Assembly: GCA_050330955.1 (NCBI GenBank) | Contig: JBHJHJ010000084.1 | Span: 5,781 to 69,780 of the forward strand | Direction: 5' to 3' | Length of the DNA: 64,000 nt | From: JBCCAG01 sp050330955 | GTDB taxonomy: Bacteria; Cyanobacteriota; Cyanobacteriia; CAKZMO01 | Shown: piece after piece, positions 9,171 to 18,425 of the stretch | How positions within the stretch are numbered: the stretch's first letter is position 1 | Layout: each line of letters begins with the position of its first letter | Program-made: the position numbers and the translations under genes | The notes under the pieces: generated by a model | Told to the model about the DNA's origin: nothing | What the model saw: the letters and a program-made list of their open reading frames with translations, nothing else | The model's database searches: none

Positions 9171-12100
9171 ATGGATTTTACCGACGTATTTATCTCCTAC
9201 GGGCGCGCTGACAGCAAGGCCTTTGCTGCCAAACTTGAGCAATATCTGCTTGCTGCAGGACTGAGAGTTTGGGTCGATTTCAACGATATTCCCTCAGGCG
9301 TTGACTACCAGAAGCAAATCGACGCCGGCATCGACCGAGCCGATAACTTTATTTTTGTGATTTCGCCCCACTCGGTCAATTCAGTCTACTGCCTCAAGGA
9401 GATTGAGCACGCCCTCAAACGCAATAAGCGCATCGTGCCCCTGCTCCATGTTGAGGCGATTACCCGAGAGACTTGGAATCAGCGCCACCCCGAAGGTACT
9501 GCTGCTGAGTGGGAAGCCTACCAGGCCGCAGGTAAGCACTCTAGCCACGGGAACCTTCACCCGGACATCAGCAAAATTAACTGGGTTTGCTTTCGAGACG
9601 GCCTGGATGACTTTGAGCAAGCCTGCCAAAACTTGCTTCATGCGCTGGATCGCCACAAAGACTACATTCGCCAGCACACCGTTCTGCTGGTCCATGCGCT
9701 CACCTGGGCCAAAAATCAGAGGCAAACGCGCTACTTGCTCGTAGCCGAGGCCCGAGAGCAGGCAGAAGCCTGGCTCCTCCAGCGCTTTAAGGAACAAGCG
9801 CCCTGTACTCCGACAGACCTCCACTGCGAGTTCATCGCCGAGAGCATTAAAAACGCCAACAATCTGCTGACGCAGGTGTTTGTCGCCCACGCCGAGCAGG
9901 ACGTTGAGGTGATGGAGACCATTCGGCGATCGCTCTGGCGACAGGGATTCACGGTTTGGACTCGCCAAACGGATATTCAGACTGGAGAAGACTTCCAGAG
10001 CGCCGTTGACCGCGGCATTGAACAGGCAGACAACGTTGTCTGTTTACTCTCTCCTGCCGCCCTGCAGTCCGCCAACTGTCAGCGCGAGCTGAACTATGCC
10101 TTGGCATTCCACAAGCGGGTCATTCCTGTGCTCGTTGAAGCTACTGACGCCACCGTTATCCCATCAGTTTTGCGGGATCTGCAGTACATCGATTTGACGG
10201 ACAACGTGCTAGAAGCTGACTACCTGCTGGACGAAAGCCAGCTTCTGAGGGTGCTGCAACAAGACGCGACTTATTATCAAGAGCATAAGATCCTTCTGAC
10301 TAAAGCTCTGAGGTGGACCCGTCAGGACCGTAATCCCAGCATGCTATTGCGCGGGTATAATCTGCGCCATGCCGAGGCCTGGTTAAAGACCGCTGAAAGC
10401 CGGACTCAGCATCGGCCCACAGCAATTCAAGCCGAGTTTGTTCGGGCCAGTTTAAACCATACGCAGCCCGACTCTTTAGACGTTTTTATATCCTATTCCC
10501 GGGCCGATGCTGATCTAGCGCGGCGCTTGAATGAGGCCCTGCAAATTCAAAATAAGACCACCTGGTTTGACCAAGAGAGTATTGCCTCCGGCGCTGACTT
10601 TCAGCAAGAGATCAACCGGGGCATTGAAATCTCAGACCATTTCCTGTTTATCCTCTCTCCCCGTGCAGTGCGATCGCCCTACTGCATCGAGGAGGTATCC
10701 TACGCCGCTAAGCTCAACAAGCGCATCGTTACGGTGCTGCACCACTCAGTGGATAGCGACGAGCTACCTCCCCAGTTGGCGAAGATACAGTGGATAGACT
10801 TTAGGTCCAGCAGTAGCTTTACCGCCAGCTTTAAAGAGCTCATCCGCACCCTGGACACGGATGTAGCCCACCTGCGAATGCACACCCGCCTGCTGACGCG
10901 AGCCATTGAGTGGAAGCAGGAAAATTTTGACCGTAGCCTGCTGCTGCGGGGCAAACCCCTGGCCCGGGCCCATCAGTGGCTGACGCAGGCAGAAGATAAA
11001 TATCCGCCCCCTACGGAGCTGCACGTTGATTTCATCATTACCAGCCTTGGTCCGTCCTACTATCTGAGGGCTCAAGGTCCCAAAATCAAGTTTCGCTGGG
11101 TGGTTTTAATTGGCGTTATTGTCGCCCTTCTCGTAGAAGTGACTCGCCTGCTGGGATGGACTCAGGGGCTAGAACTCGCGGCGTATGACCAGCTTTTGCG
11201 CATGCGCCTCAGCGAGCCGCAGGATGATCGCCTTCTCATTGTTCAGGTCGATCAGAACAGCGTCCGCTGGCTGAAGGAGAGCATGATTGCGGGAAAATAT
11301 CAGCCCGGGATTGGCACTATCCCCGACCGGGCGCTGGCCGATGCCATCGAGTACCTCAATGACAACGGGGCCCGGCTCATTGGCCTCCACGTTCACCGAG
11401 ACTTTCCGGCAGGGCCCAACCTAACGCGGCAGTTTCAGCAACTCGATAACCTAATTGCTATCTGCTGGCACGGGGGCAATTCAGACAGCGGAATCACTCC
11501 TCCCGATGAGGTGCCCATAGCGCGGGTCGGCTTTGACGATCTGCTGAGTGATGAGAGCGGCGAAATTCGCCGGTACCTGCTGAAACGGGCCGCCAATCGG
11601 GACTTTTGCGAGACCCAAGACAGCTTTAGCCTGGCGCTGGCCCGGCGATACCTTGCCCAAGCGGGACTGAGCTATACCGACCCACAGGAGGAAAATCCCG
11701 ATTTAAAGTTAGGTCAAGTCACAGTTCCTCAGCTCTATCGAGGCAACAGCGGCGGCTACCGGCGGCAGGTTGAAGGCCCTGATGGGACCGGCGGAACCTT
11801 CGGCGGGTACCAGGTTCTGATTAACTTTCGCCAGCATGAGGGGGATCCAAACCGATTCGCTCCCATTGTCACCTTAGAGGCCGTGTTAGAAGGCGAGGTT
11901 TCTCCTAGGCAGATTGCCGATCGCATTATCGTCATCGGTCTTTCAAACCAAAATGCGAGCTATTTTGATACGCCCTATGGCCGCATGCCCGCCATCGTCC
12001 TGCAGGGGCAGATGATTAGCCAGCTGATCAGCGCAGCGCTAGAGGGGCGATCGCTGATTTGGTCCTGGTCACCGGGGGGAGAGTGGCTGTGGATTTTAGG

Positions 12101-12410
12101 CTGGTCTTTAATGGGGGGACAGGCTCTATGGGGCTGCCGGCGGCTACGAGCGGGCTGTGCCGTGGCGGTAGGTAGCGCGCTGCTGCTGTTTGGCGTTTGC
12201 TATTTTGTGCTGGTTCAGTTCGGAGGCTGGATTCCGCTGGTGCCACCGGCGCTGGCGATGCTGGGCACTGGGCTGTGGGTCGGGCATCTGACGTCTCGCC
12301 TACGCCTGCGCAAGCTGGCTGAGACGAACCAAAGGCTACTGAGGATCAATCACAAAAGCGATCGCAATTCTATCCAAGATAACCTGACGCGACGTAAAGA
12401 TTTTGCGTAA
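9171..12410 (+). CDS. Triple-TIR, CHASE2 membrane protein
   Basis: A 1079-residue protein built from three repeats of TIR domain plus a helical linker, then a membrane sensor. TIR1 starts DVFISYGRAD (5-14), TIR2 starts QVFVAHAEQD (about 235) and TIR3 starts DVFISYSRAD (about 437). Each keeps the glutamate of the (Y/N)CxxE motif used for NAD cleavage in active TIRs: Glu77, Glu306 and Glu508. Each TIR is followed by about 70 residues of the pattern H..LL..A..W....LL.G..L..A..WL. A membrane helix (about 643-662), a CHASE2 domain (about 665-960) and C-terminal hydrophobic helices follow, so the TIRs should be cytoplasmic and CHASE2 periplasmic. The TPR-CHAT gene follows 39 bp later. Likely role: an envelope sensor with NADase or scaffold output. 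Confidence 0.9.
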   Translation: MDFTDVFISYGRADSKAFAAKLEQYLLAAGLRVWVDFNDIPSGVDYQKQIDAGIDRADNFIFVISPHSVNSVYCLKEIEHALKRNKRIVPLLHVEAITRETWNQRHPEGTAAEWEAYQAAGKHSSHGNLHPDISKINWVCFRDGLDDFEQACQNLLHALDRHKDYIRQHTVLLVHALTWAKNQRQTRYLLVAEAREQAEAWLLQRFKEQAPCTPTDLHCEFIAESIKNANNLLTQVFVAHAEQDVEVMETIRRSLWRQGFTVWTRQTDIQTGEDFQSAVDRGIEQADNVVCLLSPAALQSANCQRELNYALAFHKRVIPVLVEATDATVIPSVLRDLQYIDLTDNVLEADYLLDESQLLRVLQQDATYYQEHKILLTKALRWTRQDRNPSMLLRGYNLRHAEAWLKTAESRTQHRPTAIQAEFVRASLNHTQPDSLDVFISYSRADADLARRLNEALQIQNKTTWFDQESIASGADFQQEINRGIEISDHFLFILSPRAVRSPYCIEEVSYAAKLNKRIVTVLHHSVDSDELPPQLAKIQWIDFRSSSSFTASFKELIRTLDTDVAHLRMHTRLLTRAIEWKQENFDRSLLLRGKPLARAHQWLTQAEDKYPPPTELHVDFIITSLGPSYYLRAQGPKIKFRWVVLIGVIVALLVEVTRLLGWTQGLELAAYDQLLRMRLSEPQDDRLLIVQVDQNSVRWLKESMIAGKYQPGIGTIPDRALADAIEYLNDNGARLIGLHVHRDFPAGPNLTRQFQQLDNLIAICWHGGNSDSGITPPDEVPIARVGFDDLLSDESGEIRRYLLKRAANRDFCETQDSFSLALARRYLAQAGLSYTDPQEENPDLKLGQVTVPQLYRGNSGGYRRQVEGPDGTGGTFGGYQVLINFRQHEGDPNRFAPIVTLEAVLEGEVSPRQIADRIIVIGLSNQNASYFDTPYGRMPAIVLQGQMISQLISAALEGRSLIWSWSPGGEWLWILGWSLMGGQALWGCRRLRAGCAVAVGSALLLFGVCYFVLVQFGGWIPLVPPALAMLGTGLWVGHLTSRLRLRKLAETNQRLLRINHKSDRNSIQDNLTRRKDFA

Positions 12411-12449
12411 ACCGATGCAGTCCCGATTCATTACGACTTAAATAAAGCT

Positions 12450-14984
12450 ATGAAATGCTCTCTAATGCTTATAGTGGCGCTATGTTTTAGCGCTGTCCCT
12501 AGGGTTGCTACAGCGCAGACCGTGCTTCCAGACGAAGCTGATGCGGCCCGCTGCGCTAGGGCTTCGGCTTCGGAGAGTGCATCCCTCAATGGCTCGCCGG
12601 CCCGCGAGCTGGTGGAGAGCGCCAACCGGCATCTTGCCGCCGGGCGACTGGATCAGGCTCGCCGGGGGTTCAAAGCAGCAATCGACAGGGACGGGGCCTT
12701 AGCTGAGGCCCATTTTGGGCTGGGGCTGACCCTCACCCAGCTCGTCAATCGCGAGCAAATCCGCACCCAAGCGCCTCAGGACCAGCTTGCTCAGCGCGCA
12801 GCAGCGGCCTACGAGCGGGCGATCGCCCTCAGCCCCAGCGCCAGGGCATATCTAAACCTCGGGCAGATTTTGGCCTACCTGGGGCAGGACCAAAACGCCC
12901 GCCGCGCTTACACCTGCGCCAACGCCCTCCACCCACTAATCCGCAGGGTGGCTCAAGAGCCAGACGCCGTGGGCACCCGGGATCTAATCGACGCCGGGCG
13001 GTGGCTCCGGCGCCAAGGGCTGCGTGAAGAGGCGCTAGAGCTTTATAGTCTGGCCATTGAGAGCCCCCGCGACGACCAGGAGGTCAATCTGGCAGCAGCC
13101 TACAACGGCCGCGGCGTGGTTCTCTCGGAGCTAGACCGCGTTGATGCGGCGATCGCAGACTACGAGCGAGCGATCGCCCTCAGCCCGGCTCCGACGCCCT
13201 ACGTGAATCTAGTCAACCTGCTCCAGTACGCCAACCGCCGCGACCAGCTTACCCAGGTCTACGCCGACCTAAAAGCCTTCCTATTGGAACAGCTCAACAC
13301 CGTAGAACAGCCGCCCCAGCGCGAATATGGCGCAGACGGTGTTGTAGACTTTTTCCTCAACCGCGCCACGTTCTTATCGGAAAATCAGCCCTACTACGCC
13401 CTCTACATCGATCTGTTGATGAACTGGCACAACGACGAGCCCGAGGCCGGTTTCGATCAGATTGCGCTCCAGGTGAGCGAGCGGGCAAGGGCTCGGTCGC
13501 TGCTGGAAGTGCTGACAAAATCCAGCTACCAGCAGAGCCAAAACGATGCTGCCGTCGCGCCGGAGCTTATTCGGCGGGAGCGATCGCTGCAGGCGGAGAT
13601 TTCGCGCAGCGAAGCTCGGTTTCAGCGCAGCACGCGGGCGCTAGAGGGGCTGCTGGTGGGGGCTGCGGCTGACCTAGAGCGCCAGCGGCAGCAGCTTTTG
13701 GATGAGGCCTCGGCAGCGGAGTCGGAGTACTTTGACCTCACGCAGCAGCGCAGCGCGGTGCTGGCCGATATTCGCAAAGTTGACCCAGACTATGCCAACA
13801 TTCTCCAGCCTAAAGCGCTATCCGTTGAGGCAATTCAGCAACTGCTGCCTGAAGATGACGAGACTCTGGTGCTCCAGTACTGGCTGGGGGAAAATCGCAG
13901 CTACCTATGGGCCATCTCTCGCGACAGCTTCAGCAGCTACGAACTGCCCGATCGTCAAGCAATCGAAAGCCTGGCTCAGCAGGTCCACAGTTACCTCCAG
14001 GTTCCCAATCAGACGAGACGGGCCCTAAATCCAGCCGACCAGCTCAGCCGCTGGCTAATTGGCCCCATCGCCAATCAGCTCGATGACCAGCGCTTGGTGA
14101 TTGTCGCTGACGGCGCCCTCCATTACCTGCCCTTCGGCGCCCTGCCAAACGAGCCCGTTCCTGAAGACGAGCGGGACGATTGGCCCGACCCGCTGCTCGC
14201 CAATCATGAGGTGGTCAACCTACCGTCGATGTCTGCCCTTTCCGCCCTACTCGGGCGTCAGCCTCAGCAGGGCGCAGATCTGAAGCTGGCGGCGATCGCC
14301 GATCCGGTCTTTGCTCGTGGCGATCGCCGCCTAAGCCGTCAAGCCTCCGGCGCTGAGGGACCGGCCCGCAGCCGAGATACCGTCAGCCGCCTGCTTGGCG
14401 CCCGGCAGGAGGCGGAGGAGATTATAGCAGAGGCAAAAGAAGCAGAGTTAGACACACTGGCTTGGATAGACTTCGACGCTAGCCGCGAAAACGTCCTCAG
14501 CGGCGCCCTGCAAAACTATGACATCATCCACTTTGCGACTCACGGGGTCCTCAACGACCAAGACCCCACCCAATCTGGCCTAGAACTCTCTCGGTTTAAC
14601 CCAAACCAAGAGCCGCAAACTGGACTGCTGAGCTTCTCTGATATTTTCGGTATGAATCTCGCTGCGGATTTAGTCGTGCTCAGCGCCTGTGATACAGGGC
14701 GGGGACCGGTGCTCCAAGGGGAAGGCATTGTAGGGCTGACCCAAGCGTTTATGTACGCTGGGGCAGATAGCGTCATCGTTAGCCTTTGGCCCGTGGAAGA
14801 CCAGGCCACGCGAGATCTGATGGTGCGCTTTTATGATGAGCTGCTAGACGATGGCCACGCCCCAGCGGAGGCGCTGCGTGCGGCTCAAATGGCTATGTTT
14901 AAGCGACAAGACAACGGCAATCCCTACTTCTGGGCCGCTTTCACCCTGCAGGGCCGCTGGGATCAGGTGTTTGAAGTTGATTGA
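12450..14984 (+). CDS. Exported TPR-CHAT caspase-like protease
   Basis: 844 residues. The N-terminus MKCSLMLIVALCFSAVPR with a VATAQ cleavage region is a signal peptide, so the protein is probably periplasmic. TPR-like helical repeats fill about 45-300 (for example AAAAYERAIALSPSARAYLN), then a coiled region, then a CHAT domain (about 520-840). The caspase-like dyad is present: His698 in IHFATHGVLND and Cys747 in VVLSACDTGRG, followed by GEGIVGLTQAFMYAG. The CHAT fold is a clan CD cysteine protease. The gene lies just downstream of the triple-TIR/CHASE2 gene on the same strand and probably belongs to the same operon. The substrate is unknown. Confidence 0.92.
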   Translation: MKCSLMLIVALCFSAVPRVATAQTVLPDEADAARCARASASESASLNGSPARELVESANRHLAAGRLDQARRGFKAAIDRDGALAEAHFGLGLTLTQLVNREQIRTQAPQDQLAQRAAAAYERAIALSPSARAYLNLGQILAYLGQDQNARRAYTCANALHPLIRRVAQEPDAVGTRDLIDAGRWLRRQGLREEALELYSLAIESPRDDQEVNLAAAYNGRGVVLSELDRVDAAIADYERAIALSPAPTPYVNLVNLLQYANRRDQLTQVYADLKAFLLEQLNTVEQPPQREYGADGVVDFFLNRATFLSENQPYYALYIDLLMNWHNDEPEAGFDQIALQVSERARARSLLEVLTKSSYQQSQNDAAVAPELIRRERSLQAEISRSEARFQRSTRALEGLLVGAAADLERQRQQLLDEASAAESEYFDLTQQRSAVLADIRKVDPDYANILQPKALSVEAIQQLLPEDDETLVLQYWLGENRSYLWAISRDSFSSYELPDRQAIESLAQQVHSYLQVPNQTRRALNPADQLSRWLIGPIANQLDDQRLVIVADGALHYLPFGALPNEPVPEDERDDWPDPLLANHEVVNLPSMSALSALLGRQPQQGADLKLAAIADPVFARGDRRLSRQASGAEGPARSRDTVSRLLGARQEAEEIIAEAKEAELDTLAWIDFDASRENVLSGALQNYDIIHFATHGVLNDQDPTQSGLELSRFNPNQEPQTGLLSFSDIFGMNLAADLVVLSACDTGRGPVLQGEGIVGLTQAFMYAGADSVIVSLWPVEDQATRDLMVRFYDELLDDGHAPAEALRAAQMAMFKRQDNGNPYFWAAFTLQGRWDQVFEVD

Positions 14985-15005
14985 AACCCGCTGAATATGA
15001 TGCTA

Positions 15006-15908
15006 TCAAAGTGAGGCCTCATCGCGGCTGCAGTACGAGGCTAGAGGGGCTTGGGCGATCGCCATCAGCGCCTCCTCCGCCGTAATCGTCTCCCCGGTCT
15101 CAGTCTGCAGACGGTCCTCATCTTCCAAATCTTCTAGAGCGTCGTCCACCTCAACATCGCCCTGAGTCAATAGGGGCGTCCAGTCTAAGGAGTCTTCGCT
15201 GCAGCTCAGTTCAGCGATGCCCGTCACCATGTCGTACCATAGGTCCGCCCGCGCGTAGCATTCAACGGCGCTGACCTTGGCGGCTTCGCCCCCGTTCGCT
15301 TCCCCCGCAGCAAGACATTCCGTTAGATCTTCATCAGGCAAAATCCGACGAACTGTGCTGTCGACCGAGCCTAGGACAGCGCTTGAGTCATTGCCCTCAA
15401 CCTGGCAAACCACCTCTACATACCAGCGGTATTCTTCGCCTGCGGCTAAGGACACTGGCGCAGAAACGTGACTTATGCTGGGCTCCTCAGGAATTGAAAA
15501 GCTGCCCCGGTAAATTTCGTTGGCATCAGTAATATCTGTGAGGGTCAGGCTGATATAGAGATCACGTCCCTCCGCCACAATCGCTTGGCTGTAGGGTGAG
15601 TAGAACCAAAAAATGGGCTGATCTGAGAGAGTCAGAGCTTCTCGACTGCCCTTTGGGACCAGCGCCACAATGGGGAGGACAGGGCGCTGGATCAAACAGC
15701 CCCGCGCAGCGCCACCGGCAATCCGATTTCCAGGAGGACGGCTGTCTGGTCTAGGGGGATCGAAATAGTCCCTAACCCGCCCGACCAAGTCAGATAGAGG
15801 GTTAGCTTGAACTGGGGCAGCCCAGAATAGGGAGAACATGCTTAGCGCAGTCAATCCACACAGGATTGAGAGCAATCGCAGAGGGCGCTGCTTGGTTTGG
15901 GTTGCCAT
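15006..15908 (-). CDS. DUF928 exported protein
   Basis: I use the ATG at 15908 (MATQTKQRPLRLL...), which starts a clear signal peptide ending near APVQANP; a longer frame to 15962 adds an unlikely head. The 300-residue product has the DUF928 pattern: RIAGGAARGCL, then PIVALVP, QPIFWFYSPY, and EEYRWYVEVVCQ. DUF928 is a cyanobacterial family of unknown function that I know mostly beside CHASE2 and CHAT genes, as here. It is convergent with the CHAT gene, 21 bp apart. The C-terminus is acidic (DDALEDLEDEDRL). It probably acts in the periplasm together with its neighbours. Confidence 0.85.
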   Translation of the reverse strand: MATQTKQRPLRLLSILCGLTALSMFSLFWAAPVQANPLSDLVGRVRDYFDPPRPDSRPPGNRIAGGAARGCLIQRPVLPIVALVPKGSREALTLSDQPIFWFYSPYSQAIVAEGRDLYISLTLTDITDANEIYRGSFSIPEEPSISHVSAPVSLAAGEEYRWYVEVVCQVEGNDSSAVLGSVDSTVRRILPDEDLTECLAAGEANGGEAAKVSAVECYARADLWYDMVTGIAELSCSEDSLDWTPLLTQGDVEVDDALEDLEDEDRLQTETGETITAEEALMAIAQAPLASYCSRDEASL

Positions 15909-16056
15909 AGAGGAAATTACGTTAGGGGAGCAGGGTTTCTCCCCTATTATCTGCGAGTCCACTCAAATCCTCCACTTCAGACGTTACACTGCCTTCTGAC
16001 ACTAGCAAGCTCGCAGTTTGGAGCCCTAAATAGATAGATTGCTTCACCACGCTGAC

Positions 16057-16353
16057 CTAGTTTCGCAGGGCTGGAGAGAGCCAGGCCGTCTCAGCGTCCA
16101 GATCATCGCTCCCACTAGGGACTAAGACATTGTCATCTGCTCGAACGGTCATTTCTCCCTCTCGCAAGGCCCGACGCCACGTTCGTCCTACTCGCCAGGC
16201 TTGAAACTTCGTCACCGTCCAGCGCGGGTTAGCGGTGTATCCGGCAAAGCCCGCCCGGAGGGCCGCGTGATGGGATATGGGAATTGACGTCTTGACAAAG
16301 GTGTTTTCATCAAGCTCGACTAGCTGAAATCTTGATTTCGCAGCGTCCGCCAT
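16057..16353 (-). CDS. Hypothetical protein, 98 residues
   Basis: Small soluble protein starting MADAAKSRFQLVELDENTF, with no signal peptide or membrane helix. The middle is basic and aromatic (WTVTKFQAWRVGRTWRRAL). The regular composition and complete frame suggest a real gene, but I do not recognise the family. It stands alone between two minus-strand genes. Confidence 0.6.
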   Translation of the reverse strand: MADAAKSRFQLVELDENTFVKTSIPISHHAALRAGFAGYTANPRWTVTKFQAWRVGRTWRRALREGEMTVRADDNVLVPSGSDDLDAETAWLSPALRN

Positions 16354-16546
16354 GATTCACCTCACTGTGGCTGTATGGAGTTGATGGATGAGCTATCGTT
16401 TCGCGCTTCTCCGGTTTACGTGTATCTTACTAGGACTGGTTGAGAGACCGAGACAGCGTAAGCAGGGCGGTAATGGGCGCCCTAACAGTTACGTGTTCAG
16501 CCTTAGCAGCGGTCTATCCGTATCTTTTTCAGGGGAATTGAGCGGG

Positions 16547-17269
16547 CTAGGACTGGAGAATTTGATACGCGAAGTAGGTGGCCATGGGAATCACCGTTGC
16601 AGCGACCAAAAAGCCGACAACTAGAACGGTCGCATTCCCCTGATCGGTATCCTCTGCGGCTGTAAAGGTGCCTTCCACCTGAATCGAAGACTCGATTTCC
16701 GGTGGACCAGGATCAGGATTGCCCGACAGCACAGCCACTAGGCGATCGCTGGCGTCGAGCAGCGCTTGATTATACTTGTTGCCGTTCCGCAAGGGAGCCT
16801 GCATGGTCTCTTGGACGACGCTGTTGGCCATATCGGTCGGCAACAGGGTTTCAATGCCGGAGCCTGTGGCGATCGCAGTATTATTGGTCAGGCTATCCAC
16901 CACCACCAGCGTTTGGTTTGCCTTAGCCTCAGGCGTAGGAAACCATTGATCAAATAGAGCCTCGGCAAAGCTGTCGACCGTTTCGCCGTAGTCAAGGCGA
17001 CGAAGGGTGACAAATCTCACTTCATTTCCGGTCTGTTCGGCTAGCTCACCCAAGTCACGACTCAGCCGATTTTCGTTGATCCGGCTGATAATATCGGCGG
17101 TATCAATGACCCAGGTGGGCTGGCCAGAGGAGAGCGCTGGCATTTCGTAAACGCCAGTGGCCCGCGCCGGCAGCGCCCAGCAGTAAATCATTAGCGCTAA
17201 GAGGGCTGCAAAACAGGCAGGCAGGGGTGGAAGCCAGTGGCGTCTGGCAGGGATATGGAGCCTTAGCAT
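16547..17269 (-). CDS. psb32: TPM-domain photosystem II repair protein Psb32
   Basis: 240 residues: an N-terminal signal peptide (hydrophobic stretch about 18-34, ending LPARATG), a TPM domain (about 48-190) and a C-terminal membrane helix (about 215-235, VLVVGFLVAATVIPMATYFAY region). The TPM signature segments are TWVIDTADIIS near the start, EVRFVTLRRLDYGE and NQTLVVVDSLTNN. This arrangement (signal, TPM, C-terminal anchor) matches cyanobacterial Psb32, a thylakoid lumen-facing protein that protects photosystem II and speeds its repair. A generic YgcG-like TPM protein is the alternative; the cyanobacterial context favours Psb32. Confidence 0.82.
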   Translation of the reverse strand: MLRLHIPARRHWLPPLPACFAALLALMIYCWALPARATGVYEMPALSSGQPTWVIDTADIISRINENRLSRDLGELAEQTGNEVRFVTLRRLDYGETVDSFAEALFDQWFPTPEAKANQTLVVVDSLTNNTAIATGSGIETLLPTDMANSVVQETMQAPLRNGNKYNQALLDASDRLVAVLSGNPDPGPPEIESSIQVEGTFTAAEDTDQGNATVLVVGFLVAATVIPMATYFAYQILQS

Positions 17270-17348
17270 AGGGAAAAGGAATTGGATCGCGTCGACAGTT
17301 TGCTGATATTATACGGCGTCCGTAGACTTACTTTTGACTGGCATAGTG

Positions 17349-18407
17349 CTAGAGCGTCCAGAGAAGGCGATGTACGCGCTCTATCACCAGCTGCACTGCC
17401 GAGCGGTAGAAGGCCGTATCAATCGTGCTCACCTCGTCAGAGGGCTGGTGGTAGTGTGGGTTACGAAACTCAGCCGTGTCCGTCAACATCACTGCGCCGA
17501 TACCCGCTCGCCAGAACGGAACGTGGTCACTGCGCAGCAGATCTGGGGCTAAGGGGCCTAGGGTAGGAACCGTTAAAGTGAACACGGGCAAAGGCCCTGA
17601 AATATAGGTGCTGGGTTGGCGGGGATCTGGGGCAAATCCTTCAACGAGCAAAGGATGAGCGCGATCGCCCACTGCAGCCAGAAAGGTGCCGGTGGTCTGG
17701 GGCGGTGCTGGGATCCCTGCTGGGTAGCGCTGACAGCCCGGTTGCGTGCAGCGAAAGCCCAGCATCTCTAGAATGACGGCGCCGGCCACGTCGGGATAGG
17801 CCGCGACAAAGGCCTGACTGCCCCACAGTCCAGCCTCCTCTAAATCAAAGAAAACCAAGGTTAAGGGCTGGGGCAACGACAAGGGGCCCAGGATGCGGGC
17901 CGTTTCTATGGCGGCAATCACCCCAGTGGCGTTGTCATCTACACCGGGAGAATATTGGACCGTGTCGTAATGCGCCCCCAGAACGAGGGAGCCTGCCACT
18001 GGAGCGTCGGGTTGGGTCGCAATTAGGTTGACGCCTTGGGCGCCTGACTCTGCGGTGAACGGCTGCGGCGTCACAACCCAGCCGGAGTCTTCTAGGGATT
18101 GCGTGATGTCGCGCCTGGCCTGGGCCCGATCCCTCTGCTGGAATCGCTCGGTGCTCAAGCGCTGAAGCGCAAGCTGCAGGGCAGATTCATCTAGAACCGG
18201 CTCTAAGCTGGACTGGGCAGGCGGTGCAGTGGCCTCTAGTTCCCTTGGCCTATCGGCCTGGGTGACGAAATGCTCATTAGCAAAACGGGATAGCCCATCG
18301 AAGCGCTGCAGCAGTGCCATTCTATCGGTAAGGGCAACCCCATGGGCAATGACGGCGATGAAGCATACAAGCCCCAGCAAGAGCAAAACTGCACGGGTCG
18401 ATCTCAT
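17349..18407 (-). CDS. M28-family zinc aminopeptidase, membrane-anchored or exported
   Basis: 352 residues. The N-terminal hydrophobic stretch MRSTRAVLLLLGLVCFIAVI is a signal anchor or signal peptide. The di-zinc M28 ligands are visible: His in GAHYDTV, Asp in PGVDDNATG, the Glu pair in DLEEAGLWGS, and His in SDHVPFW. Family members release N-terminal amino acids from peptides; with an export signal this one probably acts in the periplasm or outside. It is separated by 18 bp from the upstream gene on the same strand and may be co-transcribed with it. Confidence 0.9.
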   Translation of the reverse strand: MRSTRAVLLLLGLVCFIAVIAHGVALTDRMALLQRFDGLSRFANEHFVTQADRPRELEATAPPAQSSLEPVLDESALQLALQRLSTERFQQRDRAQARRDITQSLEDSGWVVTPQPFTAESGAQGVNLIATQPDAPVAGSLVLGAHYDTVQYSPGVDDNATGVIAAIETARILGPLSLPQPLTLVFFDLEEAGLWGSQAFVAAYPDVAGAVILEMLGFRCTQPGCQRYPAGIPAPPQTTGTFLAAVGDRAHPLLVEGFAPDPRQPSTYISGPLPVFTLTVPTLGPLAPDLLRSDHVPFWRAGIGAVMLTDTAEFRNPHYHQPSDEVSTIDTAFYRSAVQLVIERVHRLLWTL

Positions 18408-18425
18408 TATTTTCGTCCAGCCGTC

